Part shown: positions 30,409-40,453 of the stretch, piece by piece | Layout: every line of letters starts with the position of its first letter | Position numbering within the stretch: position 1 is the first letter of the stretch | Source of the DNA: Limnobacter parvus | Lineage (GTDB): Bacteria > Pseudomonadota > Gammaproteobacteria > Burkholderiales > Burkholderiaceae_B | Direction of reading: 5' to 3' | Length of the DNA: 64,000 nucleotides | NCBI RefSeq assembly: GCF_024623725.1 | Contig: NZ_JANKHG010000015.1 | Coordinates: 1 to 64,000 of the forward strand | Notes under the pieces: model-generated | What the model was told of the DNA's origin: nothing | Database searches by the model: none | What the model saw: only the letters and a program-made list of their open reading frames with translations | Made by a program: the position numbers and the translations under genes

Positions 30409-31143
30409 TTGGCCATTTTGTATGGTTTTCATGCCGTGTCGGCCCGGGTAAAAACTGCCCCGGCCAGCGTGGAAGAGGTGTTGGTTGACCAACATCGCAA
30501 AGACAAACGCATGCAGCAATTCATCGACAAGTTGAAAGCTGCCGGCGTAAAAGTTAGCCTGGCTGATTCTGACCGCCTTGAAAAAGCGGCAGGTCACAAA
30601 CAGCACCAAGGCGTGGTGGCATTTGCCAAGGAATTGGCAAAATCCAATGATTTGTTTGAAATCATTGAAACCAATGGCAAGAACACCTTGCTGTTGGTGC
30701 TTGATGGTGTCACCGATCCGCACAATTTGGGCGCTTGCCTGCGCAGCGCCGATGCGGCAGGTGTGCATGCAGTTGTTCTGCCCAAAGACAAATCGGTGGG
30801 TATTACCCCAGTGGTGTCGAAGGTGGCCTGTGGCGCGGCCGAAACCGTGCCGGTAATCACCGTGACCAACCTGGCCCGCACGCTGGAAGAAATTCAAGAC
30901 GCGGGTGTTTGGTGCATCGGCACGGCAGGTGAGGCCAGCGACACCCTGTACGACGCTGATTTGAAAGGCCCCATTGCTTGGGTGCTGGGTGCAGAAGGCG
31001 ACGGCATGCGTCGCTTGACCCGTGAAAAATGCGATCAACTTGTGCAAATTCCGATGATCGGCAGTGTTGAAAGCTTGAACGTGTCGGTGGCCAGCTCGGT
31101 GTGCTTGTTCGAAACCCTACGTCAACGTCAATTCTCAAAATAA
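30409..31143 (+). CDS. rlmB: 23S rRNA 2'-O-methyltransferase RlmB
   Basis: A 244-residue SPOUT methyltransferase for Gm2251 of 23S rRNA. An N-terminal L30-like substrate domain is followed by the SpoU motifs: LDGVTDPHNLGACLRSADA (catalytic Asn and Arg), LGAEGDGMRRL and IPMIGSVESLNVSVASSV, the knotted SAM site. It starts at TTG 30409 (AILYGFHAV matches family N termini) with AGCGGAGCG upstream. The rnr-rlmB order is conserved in proteobacteria. Confidence 0.95.
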   Translation: MAILYGFHAVSARVKTAPASVEEVLVDQHRKDKRMQQFIDKLKAAGVKVSLADSDRLEKAAGHKQHQGVVAFAKELAKSNDLFEIIETNGKNTLLLVLDGVTDPHNLGACLRSADAAGVHAVVLPKDKSVGITPVVSKVACGAAETVPVITVTNLARTLEEIQDAGVWCIGTAGEASDTLYDADLKGPIAWVLGAEGDGMRRLTREKCDQLVQIPMIGSVESLNVSVASSVCLFETLRQRQFSK

Positions 31144-31161
31144 GAAAACTCGAAGCACTGC

Positions 31162-33483
31162 ATGGAACAACTTACCCTGGACGCCCCGCCACCCTCTGGT
31201 GACGATTCTGAAACGATTACCCTTGGACTGTACGCCGAGCGCGCCTACCTTGATTACGCCATTTCCGTGGTGAAGGGCAGGGCCCTGCCAGAGTGTTCAG
31301 ACGGGCAAAAGCCCGTTCAGCGCCGAATTTTGTATGCCATGAATGAAATGGGTTTGGCCAACAATGCCAAGCCTGTGAAATCGGCCCGTGTGGTGGGCGA
31401 TGTGCTGGGTAAATACCACCCGCACGGCGACCAGGCTGCTTACGATGCGCTGGTGCGCATGGCACAAAACTTTACGCTGCGTTACCCCTTGATCGATGGC
31501 CAAGGCAACTTTGGCAGCCGAGATGGTGACGGTGCAGCCGCCATGCGTTACACGGAAGCCCGCCTAACGCCGATTGCCAAGCTGCTGCTGGATGAAGTGG
31601 ACATGGGTACGGTTGATTTTGTACCCAACTACGATGGCAGTTTTCAGGAACCCAAGCTGCTGCCTGCCCGCTTGCCCTTTGTGCTGCTGAATGGTGCTTC
31701 CGGTATTGCGGTGGGTATGGCCACCGATATTCCGCCCCACAACATTCGGGAAGTGGCTGCGGCCACCATCCATTTGATCAAACACCCAAATGCGGATTTG
31801 GACACCATCATGGGCCATTTGCCGGCCCCTGACTTTCCGGGTGGAGCACAGATCATTTCCCCTGCCAGTGCAATGAAAGAAATTTACGCGGGTGGCCGTG
31901 GTTCGATCAAAGTGCGCGCGAAATGGGATATTGAGGAAATGGCGCGGGGCCAGTGGCAGTTGGTGGTGAAAGAATTGCCGCCCAACACCAGCACCGCCAA
32001 AGTACTCGAAGAAATTGAGGAGTTGACCAACCCCAAGGTGAAGGCGGGCAAGAAAGGCCTTTCTACGGATCAGCAAAACCTGAAAGCGCAGGTGCTGGCC
32101 ATGCTCGATGCCGTGCGCGATGAATCGGGCAAAGAGAATGCAGTGCGTTTGGTGTTCGAGCCGAAGAGCCGCAATGTGTCAGTTGAAGAGTTTTCGAATT
32201 TGCTGCTGAGCCACACCAGCCTGGAAACCAACACCTCGATTAACCTAGTGAGCATCGACAATGCAGGCCGCCCGGGCCAGCGTGGTTTGATCGCCATGCT
32301 GCTGGACTGGATTGAATTTCGCAAAGTGTGCGTAACCCGCCGCAGCCAGCACCGCTTGGGGCAGGTGAATGACCGCATTCACGTGCTGGAAGGGCGGCTG
32401 ATCGCCTGGTTGAACATTGATGAAGTGATCAAGGTAATTCGCGAAAGCGATGAACCCAAGCCTGCACTGATTGAAGCATTCAAGCTGAGCGAACGCCAGG
32501 CCGAAGACATTCTTGAAATTCGACTGCGCCAGTTAGCCCGCCTTGAAAAAATCAAGATTGAACAGGAATTGGGCAAGCTGGCCGAGGAAAAAGCAGACCT
32601 TGAGGCCTTGCTGGCCGATGAAGGCAAACTGAAAACCCGCATCATCGGCGAAATTCGCAAAGACACCGACACCTACGGCGATGATCGCCGCACCTTGATT
32701 GAAGAAGCAACCAAGGCCAGCATTGAGGTGAAAGTGGTGGAAGAGCCCACCACAGTGATTGTTTCGCAGAAGTTCTGGATTCGAAACCGGCAAGGCCATG
32801 GGCACGATGAAGCGCAATTCAGCTTTAAAGTGGGAGATGCCCTGCAAGCCGCTTTTGAATGCAAAACCACCGACAACACCTACTTGTTTGGTGCAGGCAA
32901 TGCGCTGGGCAAGGTGTTCAGTGTGCCGGTTGCCGCTTGGCCTGGCGGCCGCGGTGACGGCATACCCGCACAAAGCCTCGTCGAGCTGAATGGAGGCACC
33001 CTGAGCCATGCGCTGGCAGCACCTGCTGCCCAGCCAGTGTTCTTGGCCAGCAGCGCAGCCTATGGCTTCTTGGCGACCGCAGGCAATATGGAAAGCCGCA
33101 TGAAGGCGGGCAAGCAGTTCATCAGCCTGAATCCTGGCGAAAAACTGTTGCAGCCGGTGCTGTTGCAGCCTTCAGACGACCGCGTGGCGGTGCTGGCGGA
33201 AAGCGGGCGTTTCCATGTGTTTATGCTGGACGAATTGAAGCAGCTTTCTGGCGGTGGCCGGGGTGTGCAGTTGTTGCCGCTTGATGAAAAAGACACTTTG
33301 CTGGCTGCAATTGCATTTGGCCCAAGCGACAGCCTTGTGGTGGCGGGTACTGGGCGGGGTGGTAAAGACCGTGAAGAAATACTGAGGCCTGCATTACTGG
33401 TTGAACGCCTTGGAAAGCGGGGCCGCAAGGGTAAGGAACTGGACATCAAGTTCAAGGCCGATGCGCTTCGCAAAGTCGTCTAA
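31162..33483 (+). CDS. parC: DNA topoisomerase IV subunit A
   Basis: A 773-residue enzyme subunit that unlinks daughter chromosomes with ParE. The breakage domain has [19 protein letters not shown] and the active-site Tyr130 in [11 protein letters not shown] reduced C-terminal beta-pinwheel, rather than GyrA blades with a GyrA box, favours ParC over GyrA. The quinolone-determining region reads [13 protein letters not shown], with Gln91 where E. coli ParC has Ser80 and Asp95 where it has Glu84. parE is not in this window. Confidence 0.95.
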   Translation: MEQLTLDAPPPSGDDSETITLGLYAERAYLDYAISVVKGRALPECSDGQKPVQRRILYAMNEMGLANNAKPVKSARVVGDVLGKYHPHGDQAAYDALVRMAQNFTLRYPLIDGQGNFGSRDGDGAAAMRYTEARLTPIAKLLLDEVDMGTVDFVPNYDGSFQEPKLLPARLPFVLLNGASGIAVGMATDIPPHNIREVAAATIHLIKHPNADLDTIMGHLPAPDFPGGAQIISPASAMKEIYAGGRGSIKVRAKWDIEEMARGQWQLVVKELPPNTSTAKVLEEIEELTNPKVKAGKKGLSTDQQNLKAQVLAMLDAVRDESGKENAVRLVFEPKSRNVSVEEFSNLLLSHTSLETNTSINLVSIDNAGRPGQRGLIAMLLDWIEFRKVCVTRRSQHRLGQVNDRIHVLEGRLIAWLNIDEVIKVIRESDEPKPALIEAFKLSERQAEDILEIRLRQLARLEKIKIEQELGKLAEEKADLEALLADEGKLKTRIIGEIRKDTDTYGDDRRTLIEEATKASIEVKVVEEPTTVIVSQKFWIRNRQGHGHDEAQFSFKVGDALQAAFECKTTDNTYLFGAGNALGKVFSVPVAAWPGGRGDGIPAQSLVELNGGTLSHALAAPAAQPVFLASSAAYGFLATAGNMESRMKAGKQFISLNPGEKLLQPVLLQPSDDRVAVLAESGRFHVFMLDELKQLSGGGRGVQLLPLDEKDTLLAAIAFGPSDSLVVAGTGRGGKDREEILRPALLVERLGKRGRKGKELDIKFKADALRKVV

Positions 33484-33487
33484 AAAT

Positions 33488-33510
33488 GAGCCCTTCGGGG
33501 CTCTTTTTTT
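33488..33510 (+). terminator. Rho-independent terminator after parC
   Basis: GAGCCC-TTCG-GGGCTC, a stable UUCG tetraloop hairpin, followed by seven T. Confidence 0.95.
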
Positions 33511-33578
33511 GTCTTGAAATTTCAGCTTGAATCCCCATATGCCCCTCATTCCAAACAGAACATGAAGGGAGCAATAAC

Positions 33579-35477
33579 ATGGGTGCAATGAAGGAAACAA
33601 TGGGTTTTCAAACGGAAGTGAAGCAACTTCTGCATTTGATGATCCATTCCCTGTATTCGAACAAAGAAATTTTTCTTCGCGAATTGGTTTCCAACGCTTC
33701 GGATGCCTGCGACAAGCTTCGTTTTGAAGCCATCAACAATGCAGGGCTTTTCGAAAACGACAGTGAACTGAAAATTCGCGTGGGATTCGACAAGGAAGCT
33801 CGTACAGTCACCATTGAGGACAATGGAATCGGCCTAAGCCGCGAAGATGCCATTGAACACCTAGGCACCATTGCAAAAAGCGGCACGAAAGAGTTTTTCG
33901 GCAAGCTAAGCGGCGACCAGCAAAAAGACGCGGCTTTGATTGGCCAGTTCGGCGTGGGTTTTTACTCAGCCTTCATTGTGGCTGACAAAGTAACCGTGCG
34001 ATCACGCAAAGCAGGCCTGTCGGCCGCTGAAGGCGTGGAGTGGGAATCCAAGGGCGACGGTGAATTCAGCGTTGAAGCTGTTGAGAAACTGGACCGTGGC
34101 ACACAGATTGTCCTGCACCTGAAAGCCGATGAAGACGAACTACTTTCCGGCTGGAAATTGAAATCCATTCTGACCAAGTATTCCGATCACATTTCCCTGC
34201 CCATTCAAATGTTGAAAGAAGAATGGGACGAAGAAGCGGGCGGCATGAAAGCCACCGGCGAATGGGAAAATGTGAACAAGGCCAATGCGCTTTGGGCCCG
34301 CTCGAAAAGCGATATTACTGCCGAGCAGTACAACGAATTTTACAAAACCATCAGCTTTGATTTCGCAGACCCGCTGGCTTACACCCACAACCGCGTTGAG
34401 GGTGGTCGTTCCGAGTACACATCGTTGTTGTATGTGCCGGCCAAGGCGCCTTACGACCTGTGGGACCGGAACCAGCAAAAGGGCATCAAGCTGTATGTAA
34501 AGCGAGTGTTCATCATGGACGACGCTGAGCAGCTGATGCCACCGTACATGCGCTTTGTGAAAGGTGTAATCGATTCTGCCGACTTGCCATTGAATGTGTC
34601 GCGTGAAATTTTGCAGGAAAGCCGCGATGTCAAAGCCATTCGCGAAGGTTCAGTTAAAAAAGTGCTGGGCCTGCTGGAAGACATGGCCGCAAACGAAGCC
34701 GAAAAATACGCCACATTCTGGGGTGAATTTGGCCAGGTTTTGAAAGAAGGCATGGGCGATGACCCGGCCAACAAAGACCGCATTGCTAAACTGCTGCGTT
34801 TTGCCTCCACTCAAAGCGAAGGCGAGGCCCAAACAGTTTCGCTGGCCGATTACCTGGGCCGCATGAAGGAAGGTCAGGACAAGATCTACTATGTGACTGC
34901 CGACACGTATTCAGCCGCCAAGTTTAGCCCTCACCTGGAAGTGTTCAAGAAAAAAGGTGTGGAAGTGTTGTTGCTCAGCGACCGCGTCGATGAATGGATG
35001 CTTTCTTACCTTCAGGAATTCGAGGGCAAGGAGCTGCAAAGCTGTGCCAAGGGTGGTTTGGACCTGGGTGCGCTTGAAGACGAACAAGACAAAGAAACCA
35101 AGAAAAAGGTCGAAGACGAGTTCAAGGATGTACTGAAGAAGGTGGAAGGCCTGCTGAAAGACCGCATCAAAGAAGCTCGGGTGACCTTGCGCCTAACAGA
35201 CAGCCCGGCCTGTATTGTGGCAGATGAGGCGGGCATGAGCGAGCATTTGAAGCGAATGTTAAAGCAGGCTGGTCAAAATGCGCCAGACACCAAGCCCATT
35301 CTTGAACTGAACCCTGAGCACCCTTTCATTCAACGTTTGAAGATTGAAAGCAGTCACTTTGATGAATGGGTCAATGTGTTGTTTGATCAGGCTGTATTGG
35401 CCGAGGGCGGACAACTGGAAGATCCAGCTGGTTTTGTTCGCCGCTTAAACATGCTGCTGTTGACCGTAAAGGCCTGA
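33579..35477 (+). CDS. htpG: Molecular chaperone HtpG (Hsp90)
   Basis: A 632-residue ATP-dependent chaperone. The N-terminal GHKL fold shows [40 protein letters not shown] and [11 protein letters not shown]. The middle domain carries [15 protein letters not shown] with the catalytic Arg, and a C-terminal dimerisation domain follows. ATG 33579 has AAGGGAGC 10 bp upstream. It is preceded by the parC terminator, so it has its own promoter in 33511-33570, not clearly identified. Confidence 0.97.
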   Translation: MGAMKETMGFQTEVKQLLHLMIHSLYSNKEIFLRELVSNASDACDKLRFEAINNAGLFENDSELKIRVGFDKEARTVTIEDNGIGLSREDAIEHLGTIAKSGTKEFFGKLSGDQQKDAALIGQFGVGFYSAFIVADKVTVRSRKAGLSAAEGVEWESKGDGEFSVEAVEKLDRGTQIVLHLKADEDELLSGWKLKSILTKYSDHISLPIQMLKEEWDEEAGGMKATGEWENVNKANALWARSKSDITAEQYNEFYKTISFDFADPLAYTHNRVEGGRSEYTSLLYVPAKAPYDLWDRNQQKGIKLYVKRVFIMDDAEQLMPPYMRFVKGVIDSADLPLNVSREILQESRDVKAIREGSVKKVLGLLEDMAANEAEKYATFWGEFGQVLKEGMGDDPANKDRIAKLLRFASTQSEGEAQTVSLADYLGRMKEGQDKIYYVTADTYSAAKFSPHLEVFKKKGVEVLLLSDRVDEWMLSYLQEFEGKELQSCAKGGLDLGALEDEQDKETKKKVEDEFKDVLKKVEGLLKDRIKEARVTLRLTDSPACIVADEAGMSEHLKRMLKQAGQNAPDTKPILELNPEHPFIQRLKIESSHFDEWVNVLFDQAVLAEGGQLEDPAGFVRRLNMLLLTVKA

Positions 35478-35482
35478 GTATT

Positions 35483-35944
35483 TTAATGAGTCAAGGGTTG
35501 GGCTTGATTACTTAAGGCCCAACCCAAACGGCTTTGCAGTGCATTGGCCAAGTAAAGTGATTGTTCAAAGAAACGTTGCACATATTTCAAATCGGCTTGG
35601 GTTAGCAAAGTTTCTTGCCAGCGCAGTTGAAATTCCGATTTGTTTTTGTCCTCCCACATATACACGGGCAAGCGGACACGTTCCATCAATGAATTGAATT
35701 GCAAACACTCTTTGCGAATTTCGTTCACATTGCTGTGTTCATCGTTTTCTATCACGCGATGGATGCAGGTAATTTCCATCAAGCCCTGGTCCATTTCCTT
35801 GATTTCAAGCCACGCATTCGGCGAGCTGGACATCAGCTTGATCGGGTTCTTCTTCACTGCGTCATCCTTGTAATACGGGCATTTGAGTTGACCTATCCAA
35901 GAGGCCAAAGCATTCAGTAATTCTTGATTGTTCAATGAGGTCAT
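35483..35944 (-). CDS. Conserved-looking hypothetical protein
   Basis: A 153-residue soluble protein, convergent with htpG; I do not recognise a family. It has a mixed alpha/beta pattern with short strands (WLEIKEMDQGLMEITCIHRVI) and a C-terminal helical segment (DLKYVQRFFEQSLYLANALQSRL), and no signal or membrane segment. A single Cys and Tyr pair (CPYYKDD) near residue 22 is the only notable motif. Its last codons overlap a 9-bp inverted repeat (GGGTTGGGC/GCCCAACCC, 35495-35525) that may end transcription from either side. Confidence 0.6.
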   Translation of the reverse strand: MTSLNNQELLNALASWIGQLKCPYYKDDAVKKNPIKLMSSSPNAWLEIKEMDQGLMEITCIHRVIENDEHSNVNEIRKECLQFNSLMERVRLPVYMWEDKNKSEFQLRWQETLLTQADLKYVQRFFEQSLYLANALQSRLGWALSNQAQPLTH

Positions 35945-36032
35945 GGTGGTGTTGGTTCTCAGTAAGGGCAGCAGGAATTAAACCTGAGTGCCTCGTTGAC
36001 TGTAGTGGTTCCACCAATTGCCGCTTTAAATG

Positions 36033-36059
36033 AAAAAGGCCACCCATTTCTGGGTGACC
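36033..36059 (-). terminator. Rho-independent terminator after the glycine-zipper gene
   Basis: On the minus strand GGTCACCCA pairs with TGGGTGGCC (one G-U) around a 4-base loop, then five T follow. Confidence 0.85.
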
Positions 36060-36088
36060 AAACGAATCCTGTAAACAGATGAGCGGGT

Positions 36089-36676
36089 TTACAGGCTAGA
36101 GGTGATCTGACCGTTGACTACTTTTACACGGTCGCCAGACTGCCAGCTTGGTGCGTTGCTGAAGCTGAACACGTCTGAACCGCCATTGTCGTACTGCACA
36201 ACAACGTCATACTGTGTGCTCGACTTGCGATCTTTCTCGATTTTGTTGCCCAGCACTGCACCACCAACCACGCCGGCCGCCGTGGCAACCTTGTTGCCGC
36301 TACCGCCACCAATCTGGTTGCCCAACAAGCCACCAACTACGCCGCCAGCCACAGCACCGATACCGGAGCCTTCGCCTTGAATGGTGGTTTGACGAACTTC
36401 AACCACGCGGCCACAGGTGCTACAGGTTGCCGCAGTTTGAACAGGAGCTGGTTTTGCAGCTGCCTTTGTGGCTGCTCGTTTTTCAGCAGCTTCCTCTTTG
36501 GCCTTGGCTTCATCTGCAATGCGTGCTTCTTCTTCCATTTGGGCGATTTCTTGGTCGCTCATATTGGCTTCGCTACTGGGTAGCATGCCTGTCATGGATG
36601 CAATTGCGATTGCGCTGGCCAAAATAATGGCTACAGCAGCAGTAATGATCAATGGGTGAGTACGTTTATTTTCCAT
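36089..36676 (-). CDS. Glycine-zipper 2TM domain membrane protein
   Basis: A 195-residue protein. One N-terminal membrane segment (LIITAAVAIILASAIAIA) is followed by a charged Glu/Ala/Lys helix, a CSTCG pair and a glycine zipper (GIGAVAGGVVGGLLGNQIGG and AAGVVGGAVLGNKIE). It ends in a small beta domain (YDVVVQYDNGGSDVF). Such SlyB-like zippers usually insert in membranes; the role here is unknown. It has its own terminator and no close partner. Confidence 0.82.
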   Translation of the reverse strand: MENKRTHPLIITAAVAIILASAIAIASMTGMLPSSEANMSDQEIAQMEEEARIADEAKAKEEAAEKRAATKAAAKPAPVQTAATCSTCGRVVEVRQTTIQGEGSGIGAVAGGVVGGLLGNQIGGGSGNKVATAAGVVGGAVLGNKIEKDRKSSTQYDVVVQYDNGGSDVFSFSNAPSWQSGDRVKVVNGQITSSL

Positions 36677-36745
36677 TTTCTATCTCCACACGAAATGTGT
36701 TTGTGTTGCTAATAACGAGGAGGGTCAGAAAAAGGAATACAAGGA

Positions 36746-37921
36746 TTACTTACTAAGATATCGCATTGCAGTTTCGAGCCCACCGACCGTTAGGGGGTGC
36801 ATGCGGTGTTCCATTACTTTTTGAATGATTTCAACGCTTTGGCGATATTGCCACAGCCCTTCGGGTTCCGGATTCAGCCAGACGGCCTTCGGAAAACGAT
36901 CAAGAAAACGGCGCAACCACACTGCGCCAGCTTCCTTGTTATTGTACTCGACCGAGCCTCCAGGCTGGAGTATTTCGTAGGGGCTCATCGTGGCGTCGCC
37001 AACAAAAATTAAGCGGTAATCGCTGTTGTACGTGCGCAGTATGTCTGTGCTCTGAAATCGCTCGCTGTGGCGACGGTGGTTTTTTTTCCACAAAAAGTCA
37101 TAAACGCAGTTGTGGAAGTAATAAAACTCCAAATGTTTGAATTCGCTTTTCGCTGCACTGAACAATTCCTCGGTACGGCGAATGTGATCGTCCATCGATC
37201 CACCCACATCCAGCAGCATCAAAACCTTTACTGAATTGTGGCGTTCAGGGCGCATTTTCAAATCCAGCCAGCCTGCATTGCGCGCAGTGGACTCGATCGT
37301 GTTGTCCAAGTCGAGCTCTTCCTGCGCACCTTCACGTGCAAAGCGGCGCAGCCGTCGCAGGGCAATCTTGATGTTGCGGGTCCCAATTTCCAGCTCGTCG
37401 TCATAATCCTGATACAAGCGTTGGTCCCACACTTTCACGGCACGGCGGTTGCGGCTTTCATCCTGACCAATGCGTACACCTTCCGGGTTGTAGCCATTGT
37501 TGCCAAAAGGTGACGTACCGCCCGAGCCAATCCACTTGCTGCCACCCTCATGGCGTTCCTTTTGTTCCTTCAGCAATTCTTTCAAGCGGTCCATGAGTTT
37601 GTCGAGCCCACCCATTGCCTCAATGGCGGCCATTTCCTCAGGGGTGAACTCGCGGTTGAAACGCTTCTCCAGCCAGTCTTTGGGCAACTGGGCGAACAAA
37701 TCCATGTTCTTTTCCAGCCCCTTGAAATAGCTGCCGAATACCTGGTCGAAGCGGTCATAGAACCTTTCATCTTTGACCAGGGTAAGGCGGGACAAATGAT
37801 AAAAATTGTCCAGGCTGGGCGTCATGAACTGTGCCTTCATCCCTTCAAGCAGGGTGAGGTATTCCCGCACAGTCACGGGAATTTTGGCATCGCGAAGTTG
37901 AAAGAAAAAATCCAGTAGCAC
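36746..37921 (-). CDS. VWA domain protein, CoxE-like
   Basis: A 391-residue protein with a helical N-terminal half and a C-terminal von Willebrand A domain whose metal-site motif reads MLLDVGGSMDDH (DxGxS) at about residue 233. It starts at GTG 37921, 14 bp after the MoxR-type ATPase stop. MoxR/VWA pairs act together as a chaperone that inserts metals or activates enzymes, as CoxD/CoxE do for CO dehydrogenase. The client here is not evident from neighbours. Confidence 0.85.
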   Translation of the reverse strand: MLLDFFFQLRDAKIPVTVREYLTLLEGMKAQFMTPSLDNFYHLSRLTLVKDERFYDRFDQVFGSYFKGLEKNMDLFAQLPKDWLEKRFNREFTPEEMAAIEAMGGLDKLMDRLKELLKEQKERHEGGSKWIGSGGTSPFGNNGYNPEGVRIGQDESRNRRAVKVWDQRLYQDYDDELEIGTRNIKIALRRLRRFAREGAQEELDLDNTIESTARNAGWLDLKMRPERHNSVKVLMLLDVGGSMDDHIRRTEELFSAAKSEFKHLEFYYFHNCVYDFLWKKNHRRHSERFQSTDILRTYNSDYRLIFVGDATMSPYEILQPGGSVEYNNKEAGAVWLRRFLDRFPKAVWLNPEPEGLWQYRQSVEIIQKVMEHRMHPLTVGGLETAMRYLSK

Positions 37922-37935
37922 AGCAAAAACCCTAA

Positions 37936-38778
37936 TCAGCGACCCTGGCGGGCCATGAACACCAAGCGGTTAAACAGCTCTACATCTTGCTCGTTTTTCA
38001 GCAAGGCGCCGTGCATGGGTGGAATGGCGTCTTTGCCATCTTTGGCTTGCAGGGCACTGGCTGGAATGTCTTCGGCCAGCAACAGGCGTAGCCAGTCGAT
38101 CAGTTCGGATGTGGTGGGTTTTTTCTTCAGGCCAGGCAAGGCGCGAATGCCAAAAAAACTGGCCATGGCGGCGTCTAGCAGTTCTTTCTTCAGGTTCTTG
38201 AAGTGCACGGCCACGATGCTTTCCATGGTGGCTTTGTCAGGAAACTGAATATAGTGGAAGAAGCACCGGCGCAGAAACGCGTCTGGCAGTTCTTTTTCAT
38301 TGTTCGAGGTAATGATCACGATGGGGCGGTGCTTGGCCTTGATCAATTGCTTGGTTTCATAGCAAAAGAACTCCATGCGGTCGATTTCGCGCAGCAGGTC
38401 GTTGGGAAACTCGATGTCGGCCTTGTCAATTTCATCGATCAACAACACCACGGGCTTGTCGCTCTCGAAGGCTTGCCACAACACGCCCTTCACTATGTAG
38501 TTGGCGATGTCTTTAACCCGCTCGTCACCAAGTTGAGAATCGCGCAGGCGGCTAACGGCGTCGTATTCGTACAAACCTTGTTGGGCTTTGGTGGTTGACT
38601 TGATGTGCCACTGCATCAGCTCCAGATTCAATGATTCAGCCACTTCCTCGGCCAGTAGGGTTTTGCCCGTGCCAGGCTCGCCTTTGATCAACAAAGGGCG
38701 TTGCAGGGTAATTGCGGCATTTACTGCCAGTTTCAGGTCTTCCGTGGCGACGTAGGTTTTGCTACCTTCAAAACGCAT
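37936..38778 (-). CDS. MoxR-type AAA+ ATPase
   Basis: A 280-residue AAA+ ATPase. Walker A GEPGTGKTLLAEEVA (about residue 35), Walker B VVLLIDEIDKAD and sensor-1 IVIITSNNEKELPDAFLRRC are intact. ATG 38778 after AAGGAATTAC is chosen; an in-frame ATG at 38949 would add unconserved residues. It works with the VWA gene just downstream. The pair is divergent from two cytochrome c genes, which might be related to its client. Confidence 0.92.
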   Translation of the reverse strand: MRFEGSKTYVATEDLKLAVNAAITLQRPLLIKGEPGTGKTLLAEEVAESLNLELMQWHIKSTTKAQQGLYEYDAVSRLRDSQLGDERVKDIANYIVKGVLWQAFESDKPVVLLIDEIDKADIEFPNDLLREIDRMEFFCYETKQLIKAKHRPIVIITSNNEKELPDAFLRRCFFHYIQFPDKATMESIVAVHFKNLKKELLDAAMASFFGIRALPGLKKKPTTSELIDWLRLLLAEDIPASALQAKDGKDAIPPMHGALLKNEQDVELFNRLVFMARQGR

Positions 38779-38974
38779 TTTTGTAATTCCTTGTAATTCG
38801 ATAGGGTAAGTGTAAGTGCAATTTAGGGGCGATTTGCTGAATTTTTCATCCAAATTGGCGCTTTCAGCAAGCTGTTCATAGACTAAGTGCCCGATCAACC
38901 GTAAAATGGCAAGGTTTTTGTCCAGCGCCCTAGAGCGGCTGGCCACCAATTACATTTGTTGACGAGAGAGCGAG

Positions 38975-39316
38975 ATGAAACGTATCGGTTTGACTGTTCG
39001 CGCCATGGGCGCTATGAGCTTGTTGGCGGGCTTGGCTTTTGCTGCCCCAGCCCAGGCTGTTGAAGGCAACGCCGAAGCTGCCGCGTCCAAGAAGTCCATG
39101 TGCATTGGTTGCCATGGTATTCCAGGCTACAAGGCCAGCTTCCCTGAAGTTTACAACGTGCCTTTCATTGCCGGCCAAAATGCCAAGTACATTGAAGCGG
39201 CTTTGCTGGCCTACAAAAAAGGCGACCGCAAGCACCCGACCATGCGCGGTATTGCTGAAACCCTGACTGAACAAGACATCGCTGATTTGGCCGCGTACTA
39301 CGCACAAGCCAAGTGA
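38975..39316 (+). CDS. Class I c-type cytochrome
   Basis: A 113-residue exported protein with signal sequence (MSLLAGLAFAAPAQA), haem motif CIGCH at about residues 42-46, and a distal Met in HPTMRGIAETLTEQD. It resembles cytochrome c553/c4-type single-haem domains that carry electrons to terminal oxidases. It is followed after 22 bp by a second cytochrome, so the two form an operon. Confidence 0.9.
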   Translation: MKRIGLTVRAMGAMSLLAGLAFAAPAQAVEGNAEAAASKKSMCIGCHGIPGYKASFPEVYNVPFIAGQNAKYIEAALLAYKKGDRKHPTMRGIAETLTEQDIADLAAYYAQAK

Positions 39317-39338
39317 TTCGCAACAAGGACACATTGAA

Positions 39339-39671
39339 ATGAAAACTACATTCGCAATAGCGGCTGCTTTGTTTGCAGCGTCATTTTCTGTTCAGGCTGC
39401 CGATATTGCAGCAGGCAAAGCCAAGGCGGAAGCACAATGTGCGGCCTGCCACGCTGTTGAAGGCAATTGGAACAAGACCATGGACCCTTCCTACCCCAAG
39501 CTGGCCGGTCAGCATGCTGACTACCTGGCCAATACGTTGAAGCAGTATCAGAAAGGCGGACGCAACAACGCAATCATGACGGGTATGTCAGCTGGTTTAA
39601 GCCAGCAAGACATCAAAGACCTGTCGGCCTTCTTTGCGTCGCTGGAAGGTGATTTGTATCTGAAGAAGTAA
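39339..39671 (+). CDS. Class I c-type cytochrome
   Basis: A 110-residue exported protein: signal sequence to VQAA, haem motif CAACH at about residues 32-36, Met ligand in NNAIMTGMSAGLS and a C-terminal helix (DIKDLSAFFASLEG). The two adjacent single-haem cytochromes together resemble the two halves of a dihaem cytochrome c4. Confidence 0.92.
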   Translation: MKTTFAIAAALFAASFSVQAADIAAGKAKAEAQCAACHAVEGNWNKTMDPSYPKLAGQHADYLANTLKQYQKGGRNNAIMTGMSAGLSQQDIKDLSAFFASLEGDLYLKK

Positions 39672-39714
39672 GCTGATCACTGGCCTATGCTTATAGGCCG
39701 GGCCTGTTTGAAAG

Positions 39715-39750
39715 AACCTGCGTGGATTTATTTCTACTGCGGGTTTTTTT
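39715..39750 (+). terminator. Rho-independent terminator after the cytochrome pair
   Basis: AACCTGC pairs with GCGGGTT and seven T follow. A second perfect hairpin, GGCCTAT/ATAGGCC, lies just before it (39682-39699) without a T run. Confidence 0.7.
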
Positions 39751-39799
39751 ATTGCCTGTATTTTCGCCAATTCGGCGCTGCTTCAGGCCATCTCGTCGT

Positions 39800-39975
39800 G
39801 GGTTGCCTGTTCCGCACTGAAAATCGCTTAATCCCTTTTAGAATTTATCCTTGCTCACAAAATTCGGCAAAAAGGATGGCCGAATTTTGTGTCGGCTTCC
39901 AGCCGAACGCTGAGGCTGAATTCAAACGGGGCAATTTTCTTAAAGTGCGAAACAAGCAAACCCACTGCCGATTGA
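39800..39975 (+). repeat. Dispersed hairpin repeat, copy C
   Basis: About 175 bp matching copy B, with perfect 13-bp arms CACAAAATTCGGC (39856-39868) and GCCGAATTTTGTG (39879-39891). Like A and B, it lies between convergent genes, here the cytochrome pair and DUF1841. An open frame across it (MAEFCVGFQPNAEAEF...) resembles one in copy B, but the substitutions are mainly non-synonymous, so it does not look coding. Confidence 0.85.
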
Positions 39976-39996
39976 GCAGAAACTTGCGCCGATCAA

Positions 39997-40431
39997 TCAA
40001 ACCCCGCTGTGTTCCAGAATGCATTGAATGTAGTTGTCACTGCTGAAAGCCACGCCATTTTTTTGTTGCTGATAAATTTGTTCAGCCAAACATTCAAACA
40101 CTTGGTGTGCTGCCTTGTGTTCATCACCCATTTTGGCGCAAAGTTTTGTAAACGCATCGCGAATACCCGGCGGTTGGTCAATGCTGACTTGCTCGGCCAC
40201 AGCCAAATGCATGGACAAATGCAGAAACGGATTGCTTTGCCCCGCTTCCACTGAATAATCCGCTGCCAGAATTGCTTCAGGTTCGGCATCAAAAATCGGA
40301 AAGTATTCCGGGTGCTGGGTCATCCACTGCAAGGCCAGACTCTCGGCCTCGCTAAGCGGATCTTCCTTGTGGTATTTCTTCCAGCTGTTCAGGAAAAACA
40401 GGCGTGCTTGGTCTCGAGTCGGGTTGAACAT
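39997..40431 (-). CDS. DUF1841 family protein
   Basis: A 144-residue soluble protein matching DUF1841: MFNPTRDQARLFF at the start, HPEYFPIF, NPFLHLSMHLAVAEQ and a C-terminal helical segment (HQVFECLAEQIYQ). The family is common in beta- and gammaproteobacteria and has no known function; three closely placed His residues (HLSMHLA, HKAAHQ) could bind metal. It is the last gene of the phaZ-rnfB-nth-FIST run. Confidence 0.88.
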   Translation of the reverse strand: MFNPTRDQARLFFLNSWKKYHKEDPLSEAESLALQWMTQHPEYFPIFDAEPEAILAADYSVEAGQSNPFLHLSMHLAVAEQVSIDQPPGIRDAFTKLCAKMGDEHKAAHQVFECLAEQIYQQQKNGVAFSSDNYIQCILEHSGV

Positions 40432-40453
40432 GGGTTAAATCACCTTTGCGGGT

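Noticed and set aside
39687..40046. 119-residue frame over repeat copy C
   Set aside because: Runs through a terminator and the repeat into DUF1841; no coding support.
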